A DNA stretch of 64,000 bases from Pseudonocardia alaniniphila (GCF_022524485.1 NZ_JAKXMK010000006.1:244768-308767); one strand, 5' to 3'; shown: positions 1 to 11,175, counted from the stretch's first letter. Translations and numbers: made by a program. Notes: generated from the letters alone by a model not told the origin.

Positions 1-111
1 GCCGAGGGGACATCGGTGGCGGTGCAGGTCGACGGCACGTGGGTGGACGCCACGGTGGCGGCGCCGATCCTCTATGACCCGAAGGGCGAGCGTATCCGCG
101 CCGACGGCTGA
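1..111 (+). CDS. GcvT-family protein, C-terminal end (partial)
   Basis: The window opens inside a reading frame that ends with TGA at 109-111. The visible 36 residues have the look of the C-terminal barrel of the aminomethyltransferase (GcvT) family, including the stretch APILYDPKGERIR, which resembles the ends of GcvT and of dimethylglycine/sarcosine dehydrogenases that carry a GcvT domain. These enzymes move one-carbon units to tetrahydrofolate. The start and most of the protein lie outside the window, so plain T-protein and a dehydrogenase fusion cannot be told apart. Confidence 0.6.
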   Translation, partial: AEGTSVAVQVDGTWVDATVAAPILYDPKGERIRADG

Positions 112-203
112 CCGCCGGGGTGCGTCCGATCATGGGGCTGCGTGGGGACCGGCGAGAATGGCGGCCAGAACTGCGGCGCAGCCACGACAGGGAGGTACAG
201 GCG

Positions 204-1046
204 ATGGCGGGTCCCAGCACCGTGACGTTGCCGTCGGGCGAGGAGGTGCCGGCGCTCGGCCAAGGCACCTGGTACCTCGGTGATGACCCCCGACGGCGTT
301 CCGACGAGGTCGCGGCGCTGCGCCTGGGCCTCGACCTCGGCATGACCGTCATCGACACGGCCGAGATGTACGGCGACGGTGCGGCGGAGCAACTCGTGGG
401 CGAGGCCGTCGCCGGTCGCCGCGACGAGGTGTTCATCGTCGACAAGGTGCTGCCCCACCACGCCACCCGCGCTGGCACCGTGCAGGCGTGCCGGCAGAGC
501 CTGCGCCGCCTCGGCACCGACCGGATCGACCTGTACCTGCTGCATTGGCGGGGGCGCGTGCCTTTCGCCGAGACGATCGCCGGGTTCACCGACCTGCTCG
601 ACGCGGGCGCCATCCGGAGCTGGGGAGTCAGCAACCTCGACCAGGACGACATGGCGCAGCTGTACGACCTGTCCGGCGGTGCGGCGGTGGCCACCGACCA
701 GATCCTCTACAACCTCACCCGCCGCGGCCCCGAGTACGACCTGCTGCCGTGGTGCGCCGAGCACGGCGTCCCGGTGATGGCCTACTCACCGATCGAGCAG
801 GGCAGGCTGCTCGGCGACCCAGCACTGGGCGAGGTCGCCCGCCGGCACGGCACGGCACCCGCCCAGATCGCGCTGGCGTGGGCGTTGCGCCGGCCGGGCA
901 CGATCGTGATCCCGCGCTCCGGCAACCCGGAGCACGTCCGGGAGAACGCGGCGGCCCGCGACATTACACTCACCGGCGACGATCTCGCGGTGCTGGACGC
1001 CGCGTTCCCGCCGCCGCGCCGGCCTCAGCCACTCGAGGTGCTCTGA
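204..1046 (+). CDS. aldo/keto reductase
   Basis: A 280-residue member of the aldo/keto reductase superfamily, expected to reduce small aldehydes or ketones with NADPH in the cytoplasm. The catalytic tetrad is visible: D51 and Y56 in IDTAEMYGDG, K81 in IVDKVLP and H114 in LYLLHWRG. The C-terminal NADPH-binding segment IPRSGNPEHVRENAAA is typical. The ATG at 204 is chosen because GGAGG at 191-195 stands just before it; an in-frame start at 120 would add 28 residues without family support. The gene converges on recQ across a large hairpin. The substrate cannot be inferred. Confidence 0.9.
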   Translation: MAGPSTVTLPSGEEVPALGQGTWYLGDDPRRRSDEVAALRLGLDLGMTVIDTAEMYGDGAAEQLVGEAVAGRRDEVFIVDKVLPHHATRAGTVQACRQSLRRLGTDRIDLYLLHWRGRVPFAETIAGFTDLLDAGAIRSWGVSNLDQDDMAQLYDLSGGAAVATDQILYNLTRRGPEYDLLPWCAEHGVPVMAYSPIEQGRLLGDPALGEVARRHGTAPAQIALAWALRRPGTIVIPRSGNPEHVRENAAARDITLTGDDLAVLDAAFPPPRRPQPLEVL

Positions 1047-1070
1047 CCCACGGCCCGCCCTCGTCACTCG

Positions 1071-1118
1071 GGAGCCGGAGTGCTGTGGGGAGGTGGGCTA
1101 CAACAGCACTACGGCTCC
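1071..1118. terminator. long hairpin between convergent aldo/keto reductase and recQ
   Basis: Arms 1071-1086 (GGAGCCGGAGTGCTGT) and 1103-1118 (ACAGCACTACGGCTCC) pair over 16 positions with one mismatch, around a 16-nt G-rich loop. It lies between the 3' ends of two convergent genes, so it probably ends transcription from both sides. There is no clear U-tract, as is usual in actinobacteria. Confidence 0.7.
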
Positions 1119-1222
1119 GAAGTGCGGGTGGGGGCGAAGGGGGATCACTTTTCGGATCGGCCGGCGCCGCTGGGCTGGGAGGACCGCTGTGCTGGGGGCT
1201 TGCAGGTGAGCCGAACCCGGGC

Positions 1223-3040
<1,818 letters not shown>

Positions 3041-3084
3041 CCCGTGATCGTAGGCTCCGCCCGCGCCCGCCCGTCGGCGAACTG

Positions 3085-3858
3085 TCAGTCCTGGCGGCTG
3101 CGCACGTCCGTGCGCACCATCAACCGCACCCGGTCGGCGCGGTAGACGTCACGGGCGAACTCGACGGGTAACCCGGCCACTGACTGCGCGACGCGCTCCA
3201 CGCTCATGAGGGCGGTGCCACGTGGCACCCCGAGCGCAGCGGCGTCGGCCGCGCCGGCGCTGACCGACTCCAGGTACTCCACCGCGGTGTGCGGAGCGAG
3301 CCCGAAGTGGTCGGCGAGCAGGTCGTAGATCGACCCTGTCAGCGGGTGGTCGAGCAGGTCGGCGAGGTGCTCGGCGGGCAGCCAGGACCGCTCCAGAGCG
3401 AGTGGGGTGCCATCCGCCGAGCGCACCCGCACGAGCTCGTGGACTGCCGCGCCCACCGGGATGCACAACGCCGCCGCCACCTCCTGATCGGCGGCGATCG
3501 TGCACGCCGACAGCACCTCGGCGCCGGCCCGCCGATGCGCCCGGCGCATCTGTTCGGTGAACCCCGCCAGCCCCGTGAGGTCGCAGTCGATCTTCGGTTC
3601 GGCGACGAACGCCCCGCCTGTGCGGCCCGGCTGGCGGATGAGCACCCCACGGCGGGCGAGCCCGTCCAAGGCCTGGCGCAACGTCATGCGACTCACCCGC
3701 AGCGCCGCGGCCAGGGCCCGCTCGCCGGGCAGGCGGTCGCCGGTGGCGATCTGGCCGTGCGTGATCTCGTTCATGAGCCACTGCTCGATCTGGGTGTGCA
3801 CCGGCAGCCCGTGCCGGCGGTCCAGCGTGGGTGCGCGATCGAGCAGCTCAGTCGACAC
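3085..3858 (-). CDS. GntR-family regulator with UTRA domain
   Basis: A 257-residue HutC-type repressor. The N-terminal winged helix spans roughly residues 18-85 ([25 protein letters not shown] is the recognition region) and the C-terminal UTRA ligand domain roughly 95-250 ([40 protein letters not shown]). Such proteins respond to small metabolites, often sugars, amino-sugar phosphates or amino acids. No obvious catabolic target is adjacent: recQ lies downstream on the same strand and DUF2071 upstream. The GTG start sits directly behind a GTATAC, which suggests a leaderless message. A perfect inverted repeat 16 bp upstream could be its own operator. Confidence 0.85.
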   Translation of the reverse strand: MSTELLDRAPTLDRRHGLPVHTQIEQWLMNEITHGQIATGDRLPGERALAAALRVSRMTLRQALDGLARRGVLIRQPGRTGGAFVAEPKIDCDLTGLAGFTEQMRRAHRRAGAEVLSACTIAADQEVAAALCIPVGAAVHELVRVRSADGTPLALERSWLPAEHLADLLDHPLTGSIYDLLADHFGLAPHTAVEYLESVSAGAADAAALGVPRGTALMSVERVAQSVAGLPVEFARDVYRADRVRLMVRTDVRSRQD

Positions 3859-3873
3859 GTATACAGCCTAGGC

Positions 3874-3889
3874 GTGCCTGGTCAGGCAC
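3874..3889. promoter_or_regulatory. inverted repeat upstream of the GntR gene (operator candidate)
   Basis: GTGCCTG-GT-CAGGCAC is a perfect 7-2-7 inverted repeat beginning 16 bp before the GTG start of the GntR/UTRA gene. Its size suits a GntR-family dimer site, and autoregulation is common in this family. A second short palindrome, GCCTAGGC, lies between it and the start. Confidence 0.4.
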
Positions 3890-3910
3890 TGATGGATCTT
3901 CGCCCGGCGG

Positions 3911-3928
3911 TCCGGCCCTGCGGCCGGA
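3911..3928 (-). terminator. hairpin after the DUF2071 gene
   Basis: TCCGGCC-CTGC-GGCCGGA makes a 7-bp GC-rich stem with a 4-nt loop. It starts 12 bp past the stop codon of the minus-strand DUF2071 gene and precedes the GntR promoter region, so it probably separates the two. Confidence 0.5.
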
Positions 3929-3940
3929 TGGCGGGCGCCG

Positions 3941-4723
3941 CTACTCGGCCGGCCCACCGTGCCGTCGCGGGGTGGTCGCGAGGGCCGGCATCCCGAACGT
4001 CACCGAGGCGCCGTCGCTGAACGCGACGTGGTCGGGCGGGCGCCGGGCGAGCGCGCCGAGGCCTACCGCGGCGAGCAGCCCGTCGTCGAGCTCCAGCACT
4101 TGCGCCGTCCGCAACGGCCAGGCCTCGTGGGCGTTCGGCAGGTACCAGGTGCAGCCGAGATGGGCGACGTGCAGCCCCCAGCGTGCGGTGAGGAAGCGTT
4201 CCAGCGGGCCGTCGACGGCCTCGGCGCCGGCCCGCACGACGATCCGGCTGCGCGCCGTCCCCTGCCACTGGGTGCGTGTCGCGTAACCGCGGATGTCGCC
4301 GTGGATGTCGCCGTCGGCGACGAACCGCATCCGCGCCCACCGGTAGGGCAGCCCGAAGACCGAGCGGGCGGCGGCCACCGCGACCGCCCGCTCGGCGTCG
4401 AGGCTGAGGAACACCACTCCGCGCCGCCCCGTGGCGTCCACGGAGTACAGGCGCACGTTGGTCTCCAGGAACGAGCCGACCCAGGGGATGGCCGGCCCGT
4501 GCGCGAAGCCGGTGCCGGACATGCGGAACGGCACGAGCCCGACGTAGGTCCACCCGTCGAGGACGTCGGGCTCGACGCCGGGCGGGAGGAACCGGGCGAC
4601 CTCGTCGGGCCGGACCGCCCAGTGCAGGAACGTGACGTCGCGCCAGCGCTGCCGCAGCAGGTGCGGCCGGGGCAGCGCCGGCGCGTCGACGGAGACCGGC
4701 TCGGGCGTGGCGGGCGGGCGCAC
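3941..4723 (-). CDS. DUF2071 (YqjF-like) family protein
   Basis: About 260 residues in the DUF2071 family, soluble proteins related to Bacillus YqjF and of unknown biochemical role. Family hallmarks are visible: RQRWRDVTFLHWAVRPDEVARFLPP near the N-terminus is seen as several short blocks, then VGLVPFRMSG, SFLETNVRLYSV, a GVVFLSLDAERA strand, and FLTARWGLHV near the C-terminus. The GTG at 4723 is preferred because AGGA stands about 9 nt before it; a GTG at 4750 is also open but would abut the ABC transporter stop at 4751. It lies directly downstream of the ABC pair on the same strand. Confidence 0.75.
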   Translation of the reverse strand: MRPPATPEPVSVDAPALPRPHLLRQRWRDVTFLHWAVRPDEVARFLPPGVEPDVLDGWTYVGLVPFRMSGTGFAHGPAIPWVGSFLETNVRLYSVDATGRRGVVFLSLDAERAVAVAAARSVFGLPYRWARMRFVADGDIHGDIRGYATRTQWQGTARSRIVVRAGAEAVDGPLERFLTARWGLHVAHLGCTWYLPNAHEAWPLRTAQVLELDDGLLAAVGLGALARRPPDHVAFSDGASVTFGMPALATTPRRHGGPAE

Positions 4724-4750
4724 CCGTCCATCCTGGGCTAGCGCCCGCAC

Positions 4751-6670
4751 TCAGGCGAGCGACGCGCGCCATGCCTCGTGCAGGTCGGCGAACTCGCCCC
4801 CACCGCGGAGCAGTTCCTCCGGAGACCCGTCCTGCACGACCCTGCCGTCGGCCACCACGAGCACGCGGTCGGCGATCAGCACCGTCGAGAGCCGGTGGGC
4901 GATGATCATCGACGTGCGCCCGGCGAGCACGGTCTCCAGCGCTGCCTGCACCGCTCGTTCCGAGGGGATGTCGAGCGACGAGGTGGCCTCGTCGAGCAAC
5001 ACCACCGCCGGATCGGCCAGCACCACCCTGGCGAGCGAGACGAGCTGGCGCTGCCCCGCCGAGAGCCGGCCTCCGCGTTTGCGCACGTCGGTGTCGAACC
5101 CGTCGGGCAGCGCCTCGATGAACTCCCGTGCACCCACCGCGTCGGCGGCGGCCACGATCTCGGCCCGCCTGGGCGACCCGACATCCCCTGACCGGCCCAT
5201 CGCGATGTTGTCCGCCACCGAACCGGCGAACAGGAACGCCTCCTGCGTGATCATCACCAGCGCGGAGCGCAGCGCCTCGTCGGTGATGTCGCGCAGGTCC
5301 ACCCCGTCGAGGCGCACTGCGCCCGAGACCGGGTCGTAGAAGCGCGCCGCGAGCTTGGCCAGCGTCGACTTGCCCGCGCCGGTGGCCCCGACGAGCGCGA
5401 CCGTCTGCCCGGCCGGGATGCGCAGCGAGAACTCCGGCAGCACCGTGCGCTCGGCGGCCCTGCGGTAGGCGAAGCTGACGCGGTCGAACTCGAGTTCTCC
5501 GCGCACGGGGAACGGCAGCGGCACCGGACGCGCCGGCTCGGGCACGCCGGCCGGCGTGTCGAGGACCGAGGCGATTTTCTCCAGCGCGGCGGCAGCCGAC
5601 TGGTAGCTGTTGAAGAACTGCGCCAGATCGTCCATGGGGTCATACAGCCGGCGCAGGTACAGCAGGAATGCCGTGAGGGCACCCAGGGCCAGCGTCCCAT
5701 CGAGCACCCGCAGCCCGCCGATCAGCAGGATGAGCGCCAGCGTGACATTGCCGACGAGGCGGACCCCCGCGATGTACCACGCCACCGTGAGGAACGCCGC
5801 CGTGTTGGCATCCCGGTGGGCGGTGGTGAGCCCGTCCATGATCTCGTCGTTGCGTCGCTCGCGGCGGAACGCCTGCACGGCGCGGATGCCGTTCATCGAC
5901 TCGACGAAGTGCACGATCAGCCGCGCCACCGTGCTGCGGGTGCGCCGGTAGCTCGCCCGGGAACTGCGCTGGAACCAGCGGGTGAGCACCAGCAGCGGCA
6001 CGAATCCGCACAGCACGACCGCGGCGAGTGCCGGGTCGAGCCACACGAGCAGCACCGTGATGCCGACCAGCGAGAGCACGGCCCCGAACAGGCCTTCGAA
6101 CCCCTTCTCCAGCAGGTCGGTGAGCGAGTCCATGTCGCTGGTCAGGCGCGAGATCAGCCGCCCGGAGGTGTAGGACTCGTGGAAGTCGAGCGACAGCCGC
6201 TGCCCGTGAGCGAACACGCGGCGGCGCAGGTCGAGCAGCAGATCCTGCCCGACCCGGCCGGACAGCAGCGTGAACGCCGAGCGCAGGGCCGCGCCGGCGA
6301 TCCCGGTGGCCGCGTACCCGGCGATGGACCAGGCCAGCGGGCCGGGGCGCCCGGCGAGGGCAGCGGGCACGCCCTGGTCGATCGCGGTGGCCACCAGGAG
6401 GGGCCCGGCCAGCATCGCCAGGTTCTCGGCGACGAGCAGCACCGCTGCGAGCACCACCGCGCGCCGGTGCGGACGCAGCAGCTCCCCGACGAGCAGGCGG
6501 GCGCGACGCTGCATCCGCAGCCCGGTGGTCCGGTCGATCTCGTCGGCCTCGTCATCCTCTGCGGCGATACCGCGCCAGGTCTCGACGTCGGCGCCCGGGC
6601 CCGTCGCGGGCTCCGGGCCCGTTTCCGCGCCCCGGCCGGCCACGGTCTCCGTGCCGGTGTCGGTGCTCAT
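4751..6670 (-). CDS. ABC exporter half-transporter, catalytic subunit
   Basis: A 639-residue type IV ABC exporter half: a hydrophilic N-terminal tail of about 60 residues, six predicted membrane helices (about 65-350), then a nucleotide-binding domain. Walker A is GATGAGKST, Walker B VVLLDEATSSLD with the catalytic Glu intact, and the signature is the variant LSAGQRQ. The ATG at 6670 has AGGAGGT just upstream and overlaps the stop of the partner gene by 4 bp (ATGA), so the two are translationally coupled and should form a heterodimer. The substrate is unknown; relatives export drugs, peptides or lipids. Confidence 0.9.
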   Translation of the reverse strand: MSTDTGTETVAGRGAETGPEPATGPGADVETWRGIAAEDDEADEIDRTTGLRMQRRARLLVGELLRPHRRAVVLAAVLLVAENLAMLAGPLLVATAIDQGVPAALAGRPGPLAWSIAGYAATGIAGAALRSAFTLLSGRVGQDLLLDLRRRVFAHGQRLSLDFHESYTSGRLISRLTSDMDSLTDLLEKGFEGLFGAVLSLVGITVLLVWLDPALAAVVLCGFVPLLVLTRWFQRSSRASYRRTRSTVARLIVHFVESMNGIRAVQAFRRERRNDEIMDGLTTAHRDANTAAFLTVAWYIAGVRLVGNVTLALILLIGGLRVLDGTLALGALTAFLLYLRRLYDPMDDLAQFFNSYQSAAAALEKIASVLDTPAGVPEPARPVPLPFPVRGELEFDRVSFAYRRAAERTVLPEFSLRIPAGQTVALVGATGAGKSTLAKLAARFYDPVSGAVRLDGVDLRDITDEALRSALVMITQEAFLFAGSVADNIAMGRSGDVGSPRRAEIVAAADAVGAREFIEALPDGFDTDVRKRGGRLSAGQRQLVSLARVVLADPAVVLLDEATSSLDIPSERAVQAALETVLAGRTSMIIAHRLSTVLIADRVLVVADGRVVQDGSPEELLRGGGEFADLHEAWRASLA

Positions 6671-8460
6671 GCGCCCACCTCCTCTCGTTCGTCGGTCAGG
6701 TCGTCCAGTGCGCTCGTCAGCAGCCGCCGGTACTCCGCGTCCGTGGCCAGCAGTTCGCTGTGGGTGCCGACGGCCGCGATCCGGCCGTCGACGAGCAGCG
6801 CGACCCGGTCGGCGAGCTGCACGGTGGACGACCGGTGCGCCACGACCAGCGCCGTCACCCCTCCCAGCACCCGCCGCAGCGCGGCCTCCACCTCTGCCTC
6901 GGTGTGCACGTCCAGCGCGGAGAGCGGGTCGTCCAGCACCAGGACGGGCGGACGCCCGATCACCGCCCTGGCCAGGGCGAGCCGCTGGCGCTGCCCGCCC
7001 GAGAGCGACATACCCTGCTCGCCGATCCGGGTGTCGAGGCCCCACGGCAGAGCCGCGACGAAACCGTCGGCGCTCGCTACGCGCAGGGCCTCCCACACCT
7101 GCTCGTCCGACGCGGACGGGAGTCCGAGAGCCACGTTCTCCCGCACGCTGGCCGAGATCAGCACCGGGTCCTCGAAAGCGGTGGCCACGGCGGTGCGCAG
7201 GTCGGCCAGCCGCAGGTCACGGACGTCGATGCCATCGATCAGCACCGCGCCCCCGGTGACGTCGTAGAGCCGGGCCACCAGTGCCGTCAGCGTGGTCTTG
7301 CCCGACCCGGTGGCGCCGACCAGCGCCATCGTCTCCCCGGGTCGCAGCGCCAGGTCGACACCGTGCAGGACGTCTCCGCGCCCACCGGGGTAGGCGAAGG
7401 AGACGTCACGCAGGACCAGTTCGCCCCGCACCGGGTTCGGCGCGGGCACCGGGTCGGGCGGGTCGATGATCGCCGGGACGACGTCGCGGACCTCCCAGTA
7501 CCGCCGGGTGGCGGCCGCGGCGTTGCTCGCCTCGGCGAGCAGCCAGCCGATCGAGGCGATCGGCCAGTACAAGTAGGTCATGACGGTGACCGCGGCCACG
7601 AGGGTGCCGAGCGTCAGCGTGCCCTGGGCGACCCCGTAGGCCCCGAGCCCCAGGATCAGCGCGATCGCCGCCTCGGGCAGCGTCACCAGCACGGCCCACA
7701 GCGCCGCGAGCAGCCGCACCTTCAGCAGTTCGGTGCCGCGCAGCCCCCGAGCGTCCGCGACGAACCGCGCGGTGAGCCTGCGGCCCCGGCCGAGCGACTT
7801 GAGCACGCGGATGCCGAGTGCCGACTCCTCGATCACCGTGGCGAGGTCCCCCGCCTGGTCCTGTGCGCGCCGGGCGGCGACCGAGTAGCGGCGCTCCAGC
7901 ATGAGCGTGAGCACCACGAGCGGCACCGCGATGACGCCGATGACCAGCCCCAGCGTGGGGGAGAGCCAGGCCAGCACGGCCACGCCCGCCACCATGGTCA
8001 GCACGTTGACCACGAGGAAGATCCCCGAGAACGCGACGAACCAGCGAATCGTGTTGAGGTCGGACGTCGCGCGGGAGAGCAGCTGCCCCGACGGCCACTG
8101 GTCGTGGAACGCCACGGGCAGGCGTTGCAGGTGGGCGAAGAGGTCGGCCCGCAGGTCGGCCTCGATGCGGGTGCTGGGGCGGGCGACGAGACGCCGCCGC
8201 AGCAGCATCAAGCCCGCCTCGAGCAGCCCGAAGGCGAGCACACCCGCGACCAGCCACGGCAGCGCCGACAGCTCGGAGCGGGCGATCGGGCCGTCGACGA
8301 TGGCGCGGGTGATGAGGGGAATGGCCAGCCCGGCGAGGCTGCCGGCCAGCGCCGCGAGGGCGCCGCCGACCAGGGCATGTCGATGAGGGTGGACGTACGG
8401 GGCGAGGCGGCGCAGGGCACCGAGGGTGGCCCGGTGGGGCTGCTGGGAGTCGTCGCTCAT
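6667..8460 (-). CDS. ABC exporter half-transporter, degenerate-site partner
   Basis: A 597-residue partner of the 4751-6670 exporter with six membrane helices followed by an ATPase domain. Walker A is GATGSGKTT and the signature is canonical LSGGQRQ, but the Walker B end reads [11 protein letters not shown], with Asp where the catalytic Glu should be. Paired with the LSAGQ signature of the other subunit, this makes one degenerate and one consensus ATP site, as in known heterodimeric exporters. The ATG at 8460 (MSDDSQQ) is chosen because the membrane domain starts shortly after; in-frame starts at 8499 and 8586 exist. It is divergent from fgd. Confidence 0.88.
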   Translation of the reverse strand: MSDDSQQPHRATLGALRRLAPYVHPHRHALVGGALAALAGSLAGLAIPLITRAIVDGPIARSELSALPWLVAGVLAFGLLEAGLMLLRRRLVARPSTRIEADLRADLFAHLQRLPVAFHDQWPSGQLLSRATSDLNTIRWFVAFSGIFLVVNVLTMVAGVAVLAWLSPTLGLVIGVIAVPLVVLTLMLERRYSVAARRAQDQAGDLATVIEESALGIRVLKSLGRGRRLTARFVADARGLRGTELLKVRLLAALWAVLVTLPEAAIALILGLGAYGVAQGTLTLGTLVAAVTVMTYLYWPIASIGWLLAEASNAAAATRRYWEVRDVVPAIIDPPDPVPAPNPVRGELVLRDVSFAYPGGRGDVLHGVDLALRPGETMALVGATGSGKTTLTALVARLYDVTGGAVLIDGIDVRDLRLADLRTAVATAFEDPVLISASVRENVALGLPSASDEQVWEALRVASADGFVAALPWGLDTRIGEQGMSLSGGQRQRLALARAVIGRPPVLVLDDPLSALDVHTEAEVEAALRRVLGGVTALVVAHRSSTVQLADRVALLVDGRIAAVGTHSELLATDAEYRRLLTSALDDLTDEREEVGA

Positions 8461-8614
8461 GGCGCCGATGACGGTAGGTACTTCGGGCGAACGACGCATG
8501 CGAGTTCTTTCATGCAGCAACCGTGCGACCTCGATGCGAGTAGAGGTCAATGGCCGGGCTGTAGCACTCTTGGGCAACAGAAGCACCGGACCGGGTCAGG
8601 AAGGATCTGAGGAC

Positions 8615-9619
8615 GTGACGTTGCGGATCGGCTACAAGGCCTCTGCGGAGCAGTTCGGGCCGCGAGAGCTCGTGGAGTACGCCGTACGGGCGGAGGAGGT
8701 GGGCCTCGACAGCGTGGTGACGTCGGACCACTTCCTGCCGTGGCGCCACGAGGGCGGCCACGCACCGTCCTCGCTCGTGTGGCTCGCTGCGGTGGGGGAG
8801 CGCACCGAGCGGGTGCAGATCGGGACATCGGTGCTCACGCCGACGTTCCGCTACAACCCCGCGGTGATCGCTCAGATCTTCGCCACGCTGGGGGAGGCCT
8901 ACCCGGGCCGCGTGATGCTCGGGGTCGGCACCGGGGAGGCGCTCAACGAGATCGCCGTGTCGGGCATGGAGTGGCCCGAGTTCAAGGAACGGTTCGCGCG
9001 GCTGCGCGAGGCGATCCGGCTCATGCGTGAGGTGTGGACGTCCGAGGACGTGACGTTCGAGGGCGAGTACTACCGCACCGTCGGGGCCACCATCTACGAC
9101 AAGCCGAAACAGCCGGTTCCGATCTACGTGGCGGCGGGTGGGCCGGTCGTGGCGAAGTACGCCGGCCGCTCGGCGGACGGTTTCATCTGCACGTCCGGCA
9201 AGGGCATGGATCTCTACACCGAGAAGCTGATGCCGGCCGTCACCGAGGGCGCCGAGGCGTCGGGGCGCAGTCTCGACCAGATCGACCGGATGATCGAGAT
9301 CAAGATGTCCTACGACCGCGACGCGGAGACGGCGCTGGAGAACTGCCGCTTCTGGGCGCCGCTGTCGCTCACGGCCGAGCAGAAGCACAGCGTGGACTCC
9401 GCGGTCGAGATGGAGCGGCTGGCCGACGAGCTGCCCATCGAGCAGGTCGCAAAGCGCTGGATCGTGGCATCCGATCCCGACGACGCGGTGTCCCAGATCA
9501 AGCCCTACATCGACGCGGGGCTCAACCACCTCGTCTTCCACGGCCCGGGGCAGGACCAGGAGCGCTTCCTCACCCAGTTCTCCGAGGACGTGCTGCCCAA
9601 GCTGCGCGCATTGTCCTGA
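8615..9619 (+). CDS. fgd: F420-dependent glucose-6-phosphate dehydrogenase
   Basis: A 334-residue luciferase-like enzyme that oxidises glucose 6-phosphate to 6-phosphogluconolactone while reducing coenzyme F420, the main source of F420H2 in mycobacteria and relatives. It is very close to mycobacterial FGD1 along its whole length: YKASAEQF near the N-terminus, [16 protein letters not shown] with the cofactor-site D38/H39, [37 protein letters not shown] and [11 protein letters not shown]. The GTG at 8615 has GGAAGGA before it and matches the family N-terminus. F420H2 made here could feed the Ddn-like reductase at 45744-46208 and the oxidoreductase at 52384-53292. Confidence 0.95.
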   Translation: MTLRIGYKASAEQFGPRELVEYAVRAEEVGLDSVVTSDHFLPWRHEGGHAPSSLVWLAAVGERTERVQIGTSVLTPTFRYNPAVIAQIFATLGEAYPGRVMLGVGTGEALNEIAVSGMEWPEFKERFARLREAIRLMREVWTSEDVTFEGEYYRTVGATIYDKPKQPVPIYVAAGGPVVAKYAGRSADGFICTSGKGMDLYTEKLMPAVTEGAEASGRSLDQIDRMIEIKMSYDRDAETALENCRFWAPLSLTAEQKHSVDSAVEMERLADELPIEQVAKRWIVASDPDDAVSQIKPYIDAGLNHLVFHGPGQDQERFLTQFSEDVLPKLRALS

Positions 9620-9628
9620 CACACCGGT

Positions 9629-9660
9629 GCGGCGGGCACCTCGGCGCAGGTGCCCGCCGC
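9629..9660. terminator. bidirectional hairpin between fgd and the ChaB-like gene
   Basis: GCGGCGGGCACCT (9629-9641) and AGGTGCCCGCCGC (9648-9660) form a perfect 13-bp stem with a 6-nt loop. It sits between two convergent genes, 9 bp after the fgd stop. Confidence 0.8.
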
Positions 9661-9670
9661 CCTGTCGCGC

Positions 9671-10081
9671 CTACTTCTTCTTGTCGCGTGCTTTCGCCGT
9701 TTCCCGGTCGTTGGCCTTGCCGATCGCGTCGACCAGCTCGTCCTTGGTCATCGACGAGCGGCCGGGGACGTCGAGCCTCCTCGCAACATCCTGGAGGTGC
9801 CGCTTCGAGGCGTTCGCGTCCACTCCGCCCGCCGTGGGCCGATCGCTGTCGAGCCCACCTTCGGCGGCCCGCTCGTCGGAGGGACCCTTCTCCTCCTTGG
9901 GCTCCCAGTGGTCGCCGACCTTCTCGTAGCTGCGCTTCAACGCGGCGAACGCCACACGGTGGGCCCGGGCGCCATCGTCGTCGTAGGTCTCGAGCGCCGA
10001 GTCGTAGGTCTTCTCCCACGTCCGCTCGGCCTTGTCGTCCGAACGCCGCACCGTGCTCGGGACCTGGTCCTCTGCCGGCAT
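9671..10081 (-). CDS. ChaB-like protein with C-terminal Rho-N/SAP-like domain
   Basis: A 136-residue, strongly charged soluble protein. Residues about 5-65 match the ChaB fold (VPSTVRRSDDKAERTWEKTYDSA in short blocks, ALKRSYEKVGDHWEPKEEKGPSD). Residues about 88-125 resemble a Rho N-terminal/SAP-type helix pair (SKRHLQDVARRLDVPGRSSMTKDELVDAI). ChaB was named for cation transport regulation but its true role is unclear; in actinobacteria it often appears beside stress genes. It is followed in the same direction by a DUF4235 gene ending 3 bp upstream and a small acidic protein, suggesting one transcript. Confidence 0.8.
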   Translation of the reverse strand: MPAEDQVPSTVRRSDDKAERTWEKTYDSALETYDDDGARAHRVAFAALKRSYEKVGDHWEPKEEKGPSDERAAEGGLDSDRPTAGGVDANASKRHLQDVARRLDVPGRSSMTKDELVDAIGKANDRETAKARDKKK

Positions 10082-10084
10082 GCA

Positions 10085-10396
10085 CTACACCTCCGTGCGC
10101 GTGCGCGGCCGCGGTGGCGTGTCCAGGAACCGCCGCACGCCCTTCATCCCGTAGCGGTCCACCGCTGTCTTGATCAGGCCGAAGATCGCGCCCTGCAGTG
10201 TGGCGGCGAGGAGCACCTCGCGTGTGGTGTAGTCGTCGGAGAGGGGCAGCGGAGCCTCGTCCTCGTGCGACAGCTTCTTCCACACCAGGGCGAAGACCTG
10301 GCCGGCCAGCAGCCCTCCGAGCAGGCCGAAGATGAGACCGATGGGCTTGTAGGCGATCTTCGCCAGGCCGGTCAGCTCGTTCCCGTCGCGCTTCAT
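10085..10396 (-). CDS. DUF4235 membrane protein
   Basis: A 103-residue protein with a predicted membrane helix near the N-terminus (IAYKPIGLIFGLLGGLLAGQV) and a second amphipathic or membrane helix (VLLAATLQGAIFGLIKTAVD), followed by a basic tail. This layout and the motif YKPIGLIFGLLGG fit DUF4235, small actinobacterial membrane proteins of unknown role. Its ATG overlaps the stop of the preceding 72-residue gene by 4 bp, and the ChaB-like gene follows at once. Confidence 0.8.
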   Translation of the reverse strand: MKRDGNELTGLAKIAYKPIGLIFGLLGGLLAGQVFALVWKKLSHEDEAPLPLSDDYTTREVLLAATLQGAIFGLIKTAVDRYGMKGVRRFLDTPPRPRTRTEV

Positions 10397-10611
10397 CGCT
10401 GCGGCTCCTCGGCACGCGCCTCGGCCCCGGTCTCCCCGGCGTAGCCGGCGTCCTGGCCTGCCACCCGGCCGACGAACTCCTCGTTCTCGCCGGTGCCCGT
10501 GGTGCTCGGCCCGTCGGGGCGCTCTTCGCTGTCGCGGTCGACGCCGCCGGCCTCGCGGGTCCGCGCGAGGTGGGGATCGGAGGCGACGTCGGGCTCGGAT
10601 GAACCATGCAT
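10393..10611 (-). CDS. small acidic hydrophilic protein
   Basis: A 72-residue, Glu/Gly/Arg-rich protein with no hydrophobic core, probably disordered. I do not recognise a family. Support for a real gene comes from its 4-bp ATGA overlap with the DUF4235 gene. Its first codon overlaps the first codon of the divergent RsbW-like gene inside the palindrome CATGCATG (10605-10612), so one of the two starts may be placed too far out. No clear Shine-Dalgarno is seen. Confidence 0.5.
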   Translation of the reverse strand: MHGSSEPDVASDPHLARTREAGGVDRDSEERPDGPSTTGTGENEEFVGRVAGQDAGYAGETGAEARAEEPQR

Positions 10612-11146
10612 GAGCAGCGAGTACCCGATCGGCTCCCCGCCGACACGGTTTGGCCCTGCCGTGGACGGGCACCACAGGATCGTGGTGGATGACGGCGCGA
10701 TCAGGCCGCTGGCCGACCGACGGCCGGGCGGACGCCGGTTGCGGCTGCGGCACCATGCCCGGGCGGCGGAGCTGCGGGCGATCCGCAGCCGGATCGCCGC
10801 GTGGGCGGGGCAGCAACGGCTCCCCGAGGACGTGGTGATCGACCTGCAGCTGGCGGTCGGCGAGGCGGTGTCGAACGGCGTGGAACACGCCTACCGGCAG
10901 TCCGGTTCCGAGGAGCCGGACGTGGTGCCCACCGTGGAGGTGGAGCTGGAGGTGCTGGCCAACGAGCCGCTACCAGTCGTGGCGGTCATGGTGACCGACC
11001 ACGGCCGGTGGCGGCCCGCGCCGGATCGCCCGGGCTACCGTGGCCGTGGTCTCACCATGATCGGACGGCTCTCGCAGCGGCTGCGGGTGGTGAGCTCGCG
11101 GCAGGGGACCCGGGTGTGCTTCGAGGTCCCGCTGCGCCCGTTCTAG
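10610..11146 (+). CDS. RsbW-like anti-sigma ATPase
   Basis: A protein of up to 178 residues with a GHKL ATPase fold of the RsbW/SpoIIAB type. The N box is in LAVGEAVSNGVEHAY, the G1 region in VTDHGRWRPAP and the G2 region in GYRGRGLTMI. Such proteins bind sigma factors and phosphorylate STAS-domain antagonists. The ATPase fold begins near residue 45, so a GTG about 17 or 24 codons inside is possible; the ATG at 10610 overlaps the start of the divergent gene. Two further partner-switching proteins are encoded at 12252-14128, which may be relevant. Confidence 0.8.
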   Translation: MSSEYPIGSPPTRFGPAVDGHHRIVVDDGAIRPLADRRPGGRRLRLRHHARAAELRAIRSRIAAWAGQQRLPEDVVIDLQLAVGEAVSNGVEHAYRQSGSEEPDVVPTVEVELEVLANEPLPVVAVMVTDHGRWRPAPDRPGYRGRGLTMIGRLSQRLRVVSSRQGTRVCFEVPLRPF

Positions 11147-11175
11147 GAGTTGTCGGCCCCGCAGACGTGCTGGGG

